Positions 30,679 through 40,696 of a DNA stretch of 64,000 nucleotides are shown here, piece by piece (within the stretch, counting starts at the first letter, position 1; every line of letters begins with the position of its first letter). The stretch is from an uncultured Muribaculaceae bacterium (lineage in GTDB: Bacteria; Bacteroidota; Bacteroidia; Bacteroidales; Muribaculaceae): NCBI GenBank assembly GCA_947525975.1, contig CANNVE010000009.1, forward strand, positions 43,546 through 107,545. Reading direction: 5' to 3'. Position numbers and translations under genes: made by a program. The notes under the pieces were generated by a model, which had not been told where the DNA came from, did not search any database, and worked only from the letters and a program-made list of their open reading frames with translations.

Positions 30679-31574
30679 TACGAACAAAAGCCATTCTGAC
30701 GGACATATACAATTCGAATAAAGTAGGACATCAGCTCACAGATGAGGAATTATACAAACTTCAGAATCATCTGATAAAAATGTACAGAGACATCGAGGCT
30801 GTCTGCAAGAAACACAATTTGGGAGTATGTCTCGCTTACGGAAATGTAATAGGCGCTATGCGTCATGGCGGTTGGATACCTTGGGACGATGACCTTGATG
30901 TCCACATGTCGAGGGAAGACTACGAAAAGTTTCTCTCCATTTACGCAAAGGAGTTGCCTCCACAATATAAGGTTTCATCGTATCTTTCAGAAGGTGGCTC
31001 TATAGCGCGTTTTGCCAAGATTATAGATACATCAACGACTTTCGTTCCGGTAGGTGAAGAGAAAAGTGAGTATACAGGAGTTTTCATTGATATATTCCCA
31101 ATAGACTACGCTCCTGAAAATATTTTTCTGAATAAGATCCGAAAATATTGGGCGTATTTTTTGATGTACACCGCTACTTCTGTAGCACAGGCAAGAACTA
31201 ATTCGAAAGAATATAAGCAAAATATGTTCAAGACTTCGGCTGGACGAACAAATTGGAGATTACGTCAATGTTGGGGATATCTCTTTAATTTCGCGTCACC
31301 CAAAACTTGGCATAGATGGATTGAGAAATTCGCCATTCATAAGAAAAATACCGGCTATTGCCATGTTATCGCCGATCTGGACGTATGCTTCAAAAAAATA
31401 CCGTCCGATTATTATTTCCCATTTAGGACTGTAGATGTCCCGGAATTCGGAAAAATCGATATTCCCAATAAATATGATGATTATCTAAGACTGACATATG
31501 GCGATTGGACAGTTGTCCCTGACGAGAAAGATCGCTGGCATCACTATGTCCAAGAAATCAGCATTCCGGATTAA
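30675..31574 (+). CDS. licD: LicD family phosphocholine transferase
   Basis: CLAYGNVIGAMRHGGWIPWDDDLDVHMSREDYEKF; IDIFPIDYAPEN. Confidence 0.92.
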   Translation: MIRTKAILTDIYNSNKVGHQLTDEELYKLQNHLIKMYRDIEAVCKKHNLGVCLAYGNVIGAMRHGGWIPWDDDLDVHMSREDYEKFLSIYAKELPPQYKVSSYLSEGGSIARFAKIIDTSTTFVPVGEEKSEYTGVFIDIFPIDYAPENIFLNKIRKYWAYFLMYTATSVAQARTNSKEYKQNMFKTSAGRTNWRLRQCWGYLFNFASPKTWHRWIEKFAIHKKNTGYCHVIADLDVCFKKIPSDYYFPFRTVDVPEFGKIDIPNKYDDYLRLTYGDWTVVPDEKDRWHHYVQEISIPD

Positions 31575-31610
31575 CTAACGTATCATTTTGCTTAACAAAC
31601 CTATTTAAAT

Positions 31611-32396
31611 ATGAAATCAACACGTTTCTTCTTGTTATTGACTATTCTATTCATTTCCACTGTGGTTTACGCCCAGGAGGTTGTCAAGCCTTCAACAACA
31701 TCAACTAACAATTGGGGGCAGAAAATGATAAAGTCGCCCTTCGGACTTGGCTTGGATGTACAAACCAAGTACATCTGGCGTGGCATGGAGATGATTACGG
31801 AAGACGCAGCTCCCGTATTGTTCCCCTCTTTCAACTATTCATGGAAAGGCCTCTATGTATACGCAATGGGAGGATATGCAATCAATGGCAAATATGCCGA
31901 GGTTGACCTTGGTGCCAGCTATTCTTGGAATGGCTTTACAATAGGAGTCTATGACTATTATTATCCTACTGTAGATGGTAAGCATGATAAGTATTTGGGT
32001 GGAGGCAAACACACTGGCCATTGGCTTGAAGCGGCCATCAATTTTGCTCCAGAAAAGATACCCTTTACGGCGACTATTAGCAACTTCTTTGCTGGCGCCG
32101 ACAAATATGTCAATTCAAATGGCGAAGAAAAACAGGCTTATTCTACTTATATCGAAGTGGGTACTTATTACGATTTCCTCGACCTTAATCGTATCACTCT
32201 TAACGTGGGGGCTGCGTTCAACAAATCATGCTACAACAATTACGAGCATAATTTTTCGGTATGCAACCTTGAATTAAAATATTCATACATGGTTAAGTTT
32301 AAAAGTGGATGGACTCTACCTCTAAACGTTGCGTACATATACAACCCTGTATTTGACAAATCCTTTGTCAACTTCACCGCAAATTTCGCGTTCTAA
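31611..32396 (+). CDS. Outer-membrane beta-barrel protein (TorF/Gcw_chp-like)
   Basis: Signal peptide (VYAQ); FGLGLDVQTKYIWRGMEMITEDAAPVLFPSFNYSWKGLYV; alternating amphipathic strands, ends in aromatic residue (ANFAF). Confidence 0.6.
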   Translation: MKSTRFFLLLTILFISTVVYAQEVVKPSTTSTNNWGQKMIKSPFGLGLDVQTKYIWRGMEMITEDAAPVLFPSFNYSWKGLYVYAMGGYAINGKYAEVDLGASYSWNGFTIGVYDYYYPTVDGKHDKYLGGGKHTGHWLEAAINFAPEKIPFTATISNFFAGADKYVNSNGEEKQAYSTYIEVGTYYDFLDLNRITLNVGAAFNKSCYNNYEHNFSVCNLELKYSYMVKFKSGWTLPLNVAYIYNPVFDKSFVNFTANFAF

Positions 32397-32399
32397 AGG

Positions 32400-33272
32400 A
32401 TGACGGAAATAATAAGAAACGCAATAATTATGGCGGCCGGGGCATCGTCAAGATTTGTACCTCTGTCTGCGGAAGTACCGAAGGGACTGCTTGAAGTCAA
32501 GGGCGAGATACTCATAGAGCGTCAAATACGTCAACTCCAAGAAGCCGGCATTATAGATATCACTCTAGTCGTCGGCTACAAAGCAGAAATGTTTGAATAC
32601 CTAAAGGAGAAATTTGGAGTAGAAATTGTGTTAAATGAGGATTACTATAGGTATAATAATACGTCATCTTTAGTTCGCGTTTTAGATAAGTTGAGTAATA
32701 CATACATCTGCTCATCAGATAATTATTTCCCCTCAAATGTATTCCAAGGCAACCCAAAGCAAAGCTATTATAGCACTCTGTATTCAGTAGGAGATACTGG
32801 AGAGTACTGTTTAACTATAGACCATGAGGATAATATTACTTCAGTACACGTAGGAGGTCGTGGGGCATGGTATATGGTTGGTCATGCTTATCTCTCTGAA
32901 GACTTTAGCTCCAAATTTAAGGAAATTTTACTACAAGAATATAAAAAGCCAGAAACCAAACTACAGTATTGGGAAGATGTTTATATCAAGTTTATCCATG
33001 AATTGCCGATGATGAAAATTCATAGGTATAATGTGGGTGATATAAACGAGTTTGATTCAATCGATGAGCTCAGGCGCTTTGATGAATCTTATATCTCTGA
33101 TACACGTTCAAGTATCCTCAAATATATAGCATTAGAACTGAAATGTTCGGAATCTTCACTAAGTAACTTCTCCAAAATTTCAAAAACTGGCAACAATTTG
33201 AGTTTCTCCTTTCTTAAGGACAACATCAAATATCTATATGATGACTATTCTAAACAAATATGTCTCCTATGA
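32400..33272 (+). CDS. Nucleotidyltransferase, LicC-like (CTP:phosphocholine cytidylyltransferase-like)
   Basis: NAIIMAAGASSRFVPLSAEVPKGLLEVKGEILIERQIRQLQEAGI; ICSSDNYFPSNVF. Confidence 0.8.
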   Translation: MTEIIRNAIIMAAGASSRFVPLSAEVPKGLLEVKGEILIERQIRQLQEAGIIDITLVVGYKAEMFEYLKEKFGVEIVLNEDYYRYNNTSSLVRVLDKLSNTYICSSDNYFPSNVFQGNPKQSYYSTLYSVGDTGEYCLTIDHEDNITSVHVGGRGAWYMVGHAYLSEDFSSKFKEILLQEYKKPETKLQYWEDVYIKFIHELPMMKIHRYNVGDINEFDSIDELRRFDESYISDTRSSILKYIALELKCSESSLSNFSKISKTGNNLSFSFLKDNIKYLYDDYSKQICLL

Positions 33273-34858
33273 AAACGGCTGTAATTCTTGCGGCACGGAA
33301 AGAGCATGACTCTGAATTACCATATCCGTTGAAGCCATTCACCGATGGCATTTGTCTGATGGATAGGACTATCGGAATTCTTAGAGACAATGGGTATTCC
33401 AATCTAATTATAGTTACTGGATATCGGCACGAACTTTTCAGCAAATACAAGGCTGAAGATGTGAGTATCATAATAAATAATGATTATGAATTTACAGCCT
33501 CAATGGGATCGTTAGCTTTATGCAAAGATGTAATAGATGACGATTTCCTACTTGTCGAAAGTGACACATTCTTCGAATCCTCTGTGGTGCAAAAGTTGAC
33601 TGCCGTCGAAAAAGGCAACTGTATATCTATGACGGAAGAAAGTGGCTCTGGAGATGAATGCTTTGTGGAAACCAAGAATGGGTTTGTCACAAAAATAACC
33701 AAGGATCGTCATCGGGTCTGCAACTTCGAAGGTGAAATGATGGGAGTAACCCGCATCTCATATGATACTTTCGTAAGACTCGTAAACGCATGGGAACATT
33801 CTACAAATCCCTATCTAAATTATGAGTATCTCCTGATGGATGTCACAGATGCTCTTGATAGACCTTACATTAAATTTAAAAATGTAATTTGGGGAGACGT
33901 CGATTGTCAAGAAGATTTCAACAGACTTCAAAATGAAATTTATCGTGCACTTCGAAGAAAAGAAAATCCTTATGATGAGGAAAACCTTCGTAAACATTTG
34001 CAGTCTATTTTCCCGGACAAAAACGTATATACGGCCGAGATATTACAAATCGGAGGCATGAGCAATAAAAACTTCAAGGTTACTTTTGAGAACAAAAGTT
34101 ATGTACTCCGTGTGCCTGGCAATGGTTCAGACGGGATGGTCGAGCGCTCTAATGAAGAATTCAATGCAGGTGTCGCCTGCAATCTTGGCGTAAATCCTCC
34201 AATTCGATATTTCAACCATGGGAATGGAATAAAATTGACCGAATTTATCGAAAACGCTGAAACTTTGAATGCTGCGACCATCCAGCGTCATGATAATATG
34301 AGGAAAATCGCCAAAATATATCGAGTTCTTCACAACTCACATGTCAGGCTCCGCAACGAGTTCAATATATTTCATGAAATAGATAAATATGACTTGTTGA
34401 TGAAAAGGGCCAACGCTGTCATGTATGATGGATGGGAAGAGGTAAAGCCCCAAGTCTTGGCACTTGAAAACCGGCTTAATCATCTTGGTGTTGACCTGAA
34501 ACCATGTCATAATGACGCCTTGTATGAAAATTTCATCAAAGCTACAGATGGCACTGTTTACCTGATTGATTGGGAGTATTCGGGAATGAATGATCCTATG
34601 GCTGATTTTGCGGCACTATTCATTGAGGCTGGATTTGAAAAGGAGAACGAAGACTATATATTAGATGAGTATTTCGAAGGACAAGTACCATTGGATGTTC
34701 CGGAAAAAATCCTTTGCTACCAAATCCTTTGGGATTTCCTATGGTCTCAATGGACAGTGATAAAAGAGGCCAATGGTGATGACTTTGGCACTTATGGACA
34801 AGACAGATTCAATAGAGCAAAACATAATTTAATGAAACTAAACGAATGGAAAAAGTAA
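33260..34858 (+). CDS. Fusion: N-terminal nucleotidyltransferase + C-terminal choline/ethanolamine kinase (LicA-like)
   Basis: N: AVILAARKEHDSELPYPLKPFTDGICLMDRTIGILRDNG; C: MSNKNFKVTFENKSYVLRVPG ... LKPCHNDALYENFIKATDGTVYLIDWEYSGMNDPMADFAALFIEA (Brenner motif HNDxxxxN + IDWEY). Confidence 0.88.
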   Translation: MSPMKTAVILAARKEHDSELPYPLKPFTDGICLMDRTIGILRDNGYSNLIIVTGYRHELFSKYKAEDVSIIINNDYEFTASMGSLALCKDVIDDDFLLVESDTFFESSVVQKLTAVEKGNCISMTEESGSGDECFVETKNGFVTKITKDRHRVCNFEGEMMGVTRISYDTFVRLVNAWEHSTNPYLNYEYLLMDVTDALDRPYIKFKNVIWGDVDCQEDFNRLQNEIYRALRRKENPYDEENLRKHLQSIFPDKNVYTAEILQIGGMSNKNFKVTFENKSYVLRVPGNGSDGMVERSNEEFNAGVACNLGVNPPIRYFNHGNGIKLTEFIENAETLNAATIQRHDNMRKIAKIYRVLHNSHVRLRNEFNIFHEIDKYDLLMKRANAVMYDGWEEVKPQVLALENRLNHLGVDLKPCHNDALYENFIKATDGTVYLIDWEYSGMNDPMADFAALFIEAGFEKENEDYILDEYFEGQVPLDVPEKILCYQILWDFLWSQWTVIKEANGDDFGTYGQDRFNRAKHNLMKLNEWKK

Positions 34859-36366
34859 CAAATAAGACCGGCAGAATTGACTGGATCATAACAATTCTTC
34901 CTTTGGCCTTAATCTTGGCTCTGTGCACAACCTTTATGGTATGGCCAGAGAGATCCAACATAATACTCGGCCAGATTCGATTCTTTTTTGGAGATACACT
35001 CGGCACATACTATCTGATAATTGGATTGGGAATCTTTTTGGTATCACTCTTCCTATCCTTTTCAAAATATGGTGATATAGTTCTCGGAAACAAGAATGAA
35101 AAACCACAATACTCATTCTTTACTTGGGGGGCTATGATGTTTACAGCTGGCCTGGCTGCCGACATTCTCTTCTATTCTTTTTCTGAATGGTTAATGTATG
35201 CGGCAGATCCGAGAATGACTGAATTAGGAGGTATTTATGAATGGGCAGGAGTGTTCCCGGTATTTCATTGGAGCCTTATCCCATGGGGATTCTATCTGGT
35301 GCTCGCTGTTGCTTTTGGTTTTATGCTCCATGTCAGAAAGCGTGAAAGACAGAAATATTCAGAAGCTTGTCGCCCGATTTTGGGTAGATACACTGATGGC
35401 TGGTTAGGTCGTTTAATTGATCTATTGGCGGTCTTCGCCCTCATTGCTGGCACTGCAACAACTTTTTCCGTTGCAACACCACTCATGACAAGTATTATAA
35501 ATGAACTTTTCGATGTTTCAATAAATCCCACATATCTTACCATAGGCATTCTGATTCTTACATGTTGTATATATACCTTTGCGCTTCTTCACGGCTTTAA
35601 AGGCATTGGAATATTGGCAAAGGTTTGTGTATATATGTTCTTCGGTTTGCTCACTTATGTATTGTTATTCGGAGGAGAAACAAAATATATTATCGAAAAT
35701 GGAGTCTCTTCATTAGGCAAAATGCTACAAAACTTTTTTGAACTTTCTACATATACTGATCCACATAGGACAACGTCTTTCCCACAGAACTGGACGATTT
35801 ACTATTGGGCCTACTGGATGGTTTGGTGTGTGGCAGCCCCTTTCTTTATCGGAGGAATCTCTCGTGGCCGAACTATTAAACAAACTATTCTTGGAGGATA
35901 TGTATTTGGTGTAGGATCTACAATTATCAGTTTTATAATTCTCGGTAATTATTCAATGGGACTCCAAACAAGCGGGGCTGCAGACTTCCTTACTGAATAT
36001 ACAACTAACGGAGACACATATTCAATAATAATTGACATTATACGAACCATTCCTTGGTCTCCATTAATTCTACTAATTGTCCTTTTGACAATGTTTGCTT
36101 TTTACAGCACATCATTTGACTCAATAGCACTAACAGCCTCCACTTATAGCTATAGAAAACTTGGTGAAAAAGAATTACCAAATCGAGGTATTCAGTTGAT
36201 GTGGTGTATTCTCCTGATATTACTTCCTATTGCACTTGTATTTGCCCAAAGTTCTATGAACAATCTTCAGACAGTAAGTATCATAGCGGCATTCCCAATA
36301 GGAATTATAATGGTTATGATTGTTTTGTCGCTTATTAAGGATGCCAACGAGTACATCAACGAATAA
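34846..36366 (+). CDS. BCCT-family choline/betaine transporter
   Basis: ~12 TMs; FFTWGAMMFTAGLAADILFYSFSEWLMYAADPR, YYWAYWMVWCVAAPFFIGGISRGRTIKQTILG. Confidence 0.9.
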   Translation: MEKVTNKTGRIDWIITILPLALILALCTTFMVWPERSNIILGQIRFFFGDTLGTYYLIIGLGIFLVSLFLSFSKYGDIVLGNKNEKPQYSFFTWGAMMFTAGLAADILFYSFSEWLMYAADPRMTELGGIYEWAGVFPVFHWSLIPWGFYLVLAVAFGFMLHVRKRERQKYSEACRPILGRYTDGWLGRLIDLLAVFALIAGTATTFSVATPLMTSIINELFDVSINPTYLTIGILILTCCIYTFALLHGFKGIGILAKVCVYMFFGLLTYVLLFGGETKYIIENGVSSLGKMLQNFFELSTYTDPHRTTSFPQNWTIYYWAYWMVWCVAAPFFIGGISRGRTIKQTILGGYVFGVGSTIISFIILGNYSMGLQTSGAADFLTEYTTNGDTYSIIIDIIRTIPWSPLILLIVLLTMFAFYSTSFDSIALTASTYSYRKLGEKELPNRGIQLMWCILLILLPIALVFAQSSMNNLQTVSIIAAFPIGIIMVMIVLSLIKDANEYINE

Positions 36367-36467
36367 GTAAAACAGGTCCCTGTATTTTGGAGATATGACA
36401 ATTGTAATTTGTCGCTTGGACGAATCAATGTTTTTTGTGGATTGCAAGAAAACGAATTGAAAGAAAA

Positions 36468-37613
36468 ATGACAAAAATCATCCGCGCTTGCACTGTGGCG
36501 CAGTCTACCGGCTTCTTTGTAGGGATGATTCCCGATCTGAAGGAGATGGGGTATGTGGTGGTGGCGGTGTCTTCGGATGGGCCTGAGCTGGATGCGGTGC
36601 GCAGCGCCGGAGGGCGGTACGTGACTGTAGAGATGCAGCGGCACATTTCTCCGCTTAAAGATTTGAAGTCGCTTTGGCAGATGATCAGGGTGTTCCGCAA
36701 GGAGAAGCCGGCCATGGTTCATTCAATGACTCCAAAAGCAGGACTTATCTGTATGTTGGCAGGGAAATTAACGGGTGTCCCTGTAAGGGTTCATATGTTT
36801 ACAGGCCTTGTGTTTCCGACGTCTACGGGGCTTAAGCGCCGTATACTGATGTTTACCGATTGGCTCACATGCGCCTGCGCAACTCATGTGCTGCCCGAGG
36901 GCGAGGGCGTGAAGCGCGACCTTCTCGAAAACGGCATTACAAGCAAGCCCCTGAAAGTGCTTGGACATGGCAACTGCCGAGGCATCGACTTGAAGAAATT
37001 TGACCGTACTCCAGAGGTAATGGCTGAAGCGGAAAAACTGCGCAAAGCAGACAAATTCACATTCATCGCCATTGGCCGCCTTGTCGGGGACAAAGGCATC
37101 AATGAGCTTGTCGAGGCATTCTGCCGTCTGAACAAAGAGCTGCCGGATACGCTCCTCGTCCTCGTTGGCCCTTACGAGCCTGATCTCGACCCAATAAAGC
37201 CGGAAACTATAAAAGCCATTGACGAAAACCACGCCATTGAGGCCGTGGGGTCGCAGAAAGATGTGCGTCCCTGGCTCGCAGCCGCTGACTGCCACGTGCT
37301 GGCCAGCTACCGCGAGGGCTTCCCCAATGTAGTGATCGAGGCCGGCGCGATGGGCTTGCCCCAGATCGTGACCGACATCAACGGCGCCAACGAAATCATC
37401 ATAGAGGGCCGCAACGGCACCATCGTTCCCTCCAAGGACGCCGACACCCTGTGCCGCGCCATGCGCCGCATGGCCACCGACGCCCCCTGGCGCGCCACCA
37501 TGGCCTCCGCCGCTCGCCCACTCATCGCCTCCAGCTACGAGCAGGGCTACGTGCGCCGCTGCCTCTATGACTTCTACCGCGAAATCCTCAGTCCGGATTT
37601 GACTAACCGGTGA
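36468..37613 (+). CDS. Glycosyltransferase family 4
   Basis: FIAIGRLVGDKGINELVEAFCRL; DCHVLASYREGFPNVVIEAGAMGLPQIVTDINGANEII. Confidence 0.92.
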   Translation: MTKIIRACTVAQSTGFFVGMIPDLKEMGYVVVAVSSDGPELDAVRSAGGRYVTVEMQRHISPLKDLKSLWQMIRVFRKEKPAMVHSMTPKAGLICMLAGKLTGVPVRVHMFTGLVFPTSTGLKRRILMFTDWLTCACATHVLPEGEGVKRDLLENGITSKPLKVLGHGNCRGIDLKKFDRTPEVMAEAEKLRKADKFTFIAIGRLVGDKGINELVEAFCRLNKELPDTLLVLVGPYEPDLDPIKPETIKAIDENHAIEAVGSQKDVRPWLAAADCHVLASYREGFPNVVIEAGAMGLPQIVTDINGANEIIIEGRNGTIVPSKDADTLCRAMRRMATDAPWRATMASAARPLIASSYEQGYVRRCLYDFYREILSPDLTNR

Positions 37614-37632
37614 CAAAAAATAATATTGAAGT

Positions 37633-38760
37633 ATGGATACCAAGTGCGATGTAATTGTTACATATTGCTGGAACAGAGTAGGGTACAATATTCTTCGTAG
37701 CCTCTCGGCGCACGGATTGCATGTGTGGGCTGCGGACACTTCGCGGCGAAACATATGCAGCATGTCGAAGTTCTGCGACGGCAGCTTCACTTACCCTGAC
37801 CCTTTCACCGACGAGGAGCGATTTATCGATTGCTTAGTGGGCAATGTGAAGGAGCTGCGCCCGTCGGTGCTGATGCCGACCCACGACGAGGGTATTGTGA
37901 TTGCACGTCACCGCGACAGATTTCCAAGCGACCTGATAATTCCGGTAGAGTCTGCCGACAAGCTGCAAACGCTGTCGAACAAGAAGGCTGCTACCTTGTT
38001 GGCGGAAGAGGCCGGAGTGCCGGTGCCTGCCGTCTACGGCTCGCCCGACGAGGTGGAAAGCTACCCCGTAGTATACAAGACTACTGTCGGAAACTCGGCC
38101 AAGGGGGTGTTTTTCCCGAAGTCGCGAAATCAGCTTGACGAACTGAGCGAGCAGTACAAGGGCACTGAAACCCTCATCGAGGAGTGGATTGGCGGCAGCG
38201 ACGTGTGCATAGACTGCCTGCGCTACGGCGACTTCTTCTTTGCTTCGGTGTATCGCGCCCTTGTCACCAAGACCGATGGCGGAGGCACAACCACCCAGCG
38301 CGAAATAATAGAGATGCCCGAGCTTATCGGCTATGCCCGCAAGTTTCTTGACTATGTTGGCTACAACGGCGTTTGCGGCCTTGACTTCCGAGTAGACCCT
38401 GAGAAGAACCGTGTCGCGTTCATTGAGATGAATGCCCGCTTCACCGGCGGCTTGGCAACACCTATTGCGGCAGGCTTCGACATGCCTTATCTGCTCTACG
38501 CGCTGGCCACAGGAAAGAGTGTCGGCTCTGACATTCCGTTGAGGATTGGTACCAGAACAAAGTGGATACTCGGTGATGTGATAACCTTGGTCGGCAGGCT
38601 TCTGTCGTTCAAGATTAGCAAGGAGGAGATGAAGAAAGTGGCTGCATTCCGCGGCTTTGACGCCTTCGACGATTTCCGAGCCGACGACAAGCGCGCAATA
38701 CTGGGCGAGATGGCCTATTACCTGACCAAACTGATTAAGAACAGGAAACTTAACCCCTGA
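37633..38760 (+). CDS. ATP-grasp domain protein (EPS-associated)
   Basis: KLQTLSNKKAATLLAEEAGVPVPAVY; VYKTTVGNSAKGVFF; FIEMNARFTGGLATPIAAGFDMPYLLYALATG. Confidence 0.85.
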   Translation: MDTKCDVIVTYCWNRVGYNILRSLSAHGLHVWAADTSRRNICSMSKFCDGSFTYPDPFTDEERFIDCLVGNVKELRPSVLMPTHDEGIVIARHRDRFPSDLIIPVESADKLQTLSNKKAATLLAEEAGVPVPAVYGSPDEVESYPVVYKTTVGNSAKGVFFPKSRNQLDELSEQYKGTETLIEEWIGGSDVCIDCLRYGDFFFASVYRALVTKTDGGGTTTQREIIEMPELIGYARKFLDYVGYNGVCGLDFRVDPEKNRVAFIEMNARFTGGLATPIAAGFDMPYLLYALATGKSVGSDIPLRIGTRTKWILGDVITLVGRLLSFKISKEEMKKVAAFRGFDAFDDFRADDKRAILGEMAYYLTKLIKNRKLNP

Positions 38761-38765
38761 TTGCG

Positions 38766-39419
38766 ATGAAGCTGAAATGGATTTTTGACAGAGTTATGGC
38801 TTTAATCGGCCTGCTTGTTCTTTGGCCGATTTTGCTGGTTGTGGCTATTCTCATAAAAATTAAGATGCCGGGAGGGCCAGTCATTTTCAAGCAAAAGAGA
38901 GTAGGGAAGGACGGCAAGCTATTCACTTGCCATAAATTCCGCACTATGACAGTGAAGCATAGCGGCTCAACCGTTAGCGTAGCCGGCGACAACCGCATCA
39001 CCCCGCTGGGCGCCAAGCTCAGGCACTACAAGCTTGACGAGCTGCCGGGGCTGTGGGACGTGCTTGTCGGCAACATGTCCTTCGTCGGCCCTCGCCCCGA
39101 TGTGCCAGGATATGCCGACCAGCTTCGCGGCGAGAGCCGCGAAGTGCTGAAGCTGCGACCCGGCATTACTGGCCCTGCCACACTGAAATATCGCCTTGAA
39201 GATGAGATGATATCCGAATATGTGTCAAAAAGACAACAAAACGGCGACACGCGCCCGATTCAGGAAATCGCAGAAGAATACAACGACAAAACGATATATC
39301 CCGACAAAGTGAGAATCAACCTGTACTATTTGAGAAACTACAGCTTTGTCAAAGACATACAGATGATATTCTGCACAGTATTAGGCCGTAACATGAAATA
39401 CAACGGAGAAATAATTTAA
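38766..39419 (+). CDS. Initiating sugar transferase (WcaJ/PglC-like)
   Basis: MKLKWIFDRVMALIGLLVLWPILLVVAILIKIKMPGGPVIFKQKRVGKDGKLFTCHKFRTM; KLDELPGLWDVLVGNMSFVGPRPDVPGYAD. Confidence 0.95.
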   Translation: MKLKWIFDRVMALIGLLVLWPILLVVAILIKIKMPGGPVIFKQKRVGKDGKLFTCHKFRTMTVKHSGSTVSVAGDNRITPLGAKLRHYKLDELPGLWDVLVGNMSFVGPRPDVPGYADQLRGESREVLKLRPGITGPATLKYRLEDEMISEYVSKRQQNGDTRPIQEIAEEYNDKTIYPDKVRINLYYLRNYSFVKDIQMIFCTVLGRNMKYNGEII

Positions 39420-39427
39420 AGAACATT

Positions 39428-40696
39428 ATGAGAAAAGACAGGATATTGCTTTGCCTGGCGCACATGAGCGGCAGGGAGCAGGATTTCATCAAGGAGGCGT
39501 TTGACCAAAACTGGGTGGTGCCCCTGGGGCCGAACGTCAATGGGTTTGAGAAGGACCTTGAAGAGTTTGTTAACGATAGAGAGGGGGCTACACCTCTTGA
39601 CAAAAAGGTTGTTGCGCTGTCGGCGGGGACGGCGGCCGTGCATCTGGCACTGATTGCCTGCGGCGTTGGGCCGGGCGACGAGGTGCTGGTGCAGTCGTTC
39701 ACGTTCTGCGCCTCTTCACACCCGATCACCTACTGCGGTGCTACGCCGGTGTTCGTAGACTCGGAGAAGGAGTCGTGGAACATGGACCCTGACCTGCTCG
39801 AGGAGGCCATCAAGGACCGAATCGCCAAGACCGGACGCAAGCCCAAGGCCATCATCCCCGTGGCGCTCTACGGCATGCCTTATCGCATCGACCGCATCAT
39901 GGAGATCGCCGACCGATACGGGATTCCGGTGATCGAAGACGCTGCCGAGGGACTCGGCTCGCGCTTCGCCGGCAGGGTGCTCGGCACTTTCGGCAAGTAC
40001 GGCGTGCTCAGCTTCAACGGCAACAAGATGATCACCACCTCGGGCGGCGGCGCGCTCGTCTGCGACAATGCCGAAGACAAGAACACTGTGATGTGGTACG
40101 CCACCCAGGCACGCGAATCATACCCCTACTACCAGCATGAGGCCATCGGCTACAACTACCGCATGAGCAACATTTGCGCCGGCATCGGACGCGGCCAGAT
40201 GACCATAATCGACGACCACATCGCCCATCACCGCCATGTGCAGGAGCTCTACTGCGAGCTGCTGAAGGACGTGAAGGGCATCGAGATGCACTGCAACCCG
40301 TGGCCCGAATCTGACTCCAACTTCTGGCTGTGCACCGCCACGCTCGACCCCGCTCTCAAAATCAAGGGACAGGAGAACGCCTACAAGCAGATCGTGACCG
40401 GCGCCGTAGGCGGCGCGGCGGGCGTGATCCACTCGGCCTCGACCGCCACTACCGATTGCCAGCCCAACGACAACGTAGAGGCTCTGCGCGTATGCCTCGA
40501 CAAGGCCAACATCGAGGCTCGCCCCCTTTGGAAACCGATGCACAGGCAGCCCGTCTACAAAGACGCCCCTGCCTACGTCAACGGTGTGAGCGAAGCCCTC
40601 TTCGCCGTGGGCATCTGCCTCCCCGCAGGCCCCTACGTCACCGATGATGACGTCCGCTACATCGCAGACACCATCAAGGCCAGCATCGCCGACTGA
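39428..40696 (+). CDS. DegT/DnrJ/EryC1/StrS aminotransferase
   Basis: VVALSAGTAAVHLALIACGVGPGDEVLVQSFTFCASSHPITYCGATPVFVDSE; FGKYGVLSFNGNKMITTSGGGALV (PLP lysine). Confidence 0.95.
   Translation: MRKDRILLCLAHMSGREQDFIKEAFDQNWVVPLGPNVNGFEKDLEEFVNDREGATPLDKKVVALSAGTAAVHLALIACGVGPGDEVLVQSFTFCASSHPITYCGATPVFVDSEKESWNMDPDLLEEAIKDRIAKTGRKPKAIIPVALYGMPYRIDRIMEIADRYGIPVIEDAAEGLGSRFAGRVLGTFGKYGVLSFNGNKMITTSGGGALVCDNAEDKNTVMWYATQARESYPYYQHEAIGYNYRMSNICAGIGRGQMTIIDDHIAHHRHVQELYCELLKDVKGIEMHCNPWPESDSNFWLCTATLDPALKIKGQENAYKQIVTGAVGGAAGVIHSASTATTDCQPNDNVEALRVCLDKANIEARPLWKPMHRQPVYKDAPAYVNGVSEALFAVGICLPAGPYVTDDDVRYIADTIKASIAD

Noticed and set aside
36768-37790. 340-aa minus-strand ORF antisense to the GT4 gene
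   Set aside because: Mirror frame of a GC-rich, clearly homologous glycosyltransferase; translation is low-complexity V/A/G/H-rich with no recognisable domain
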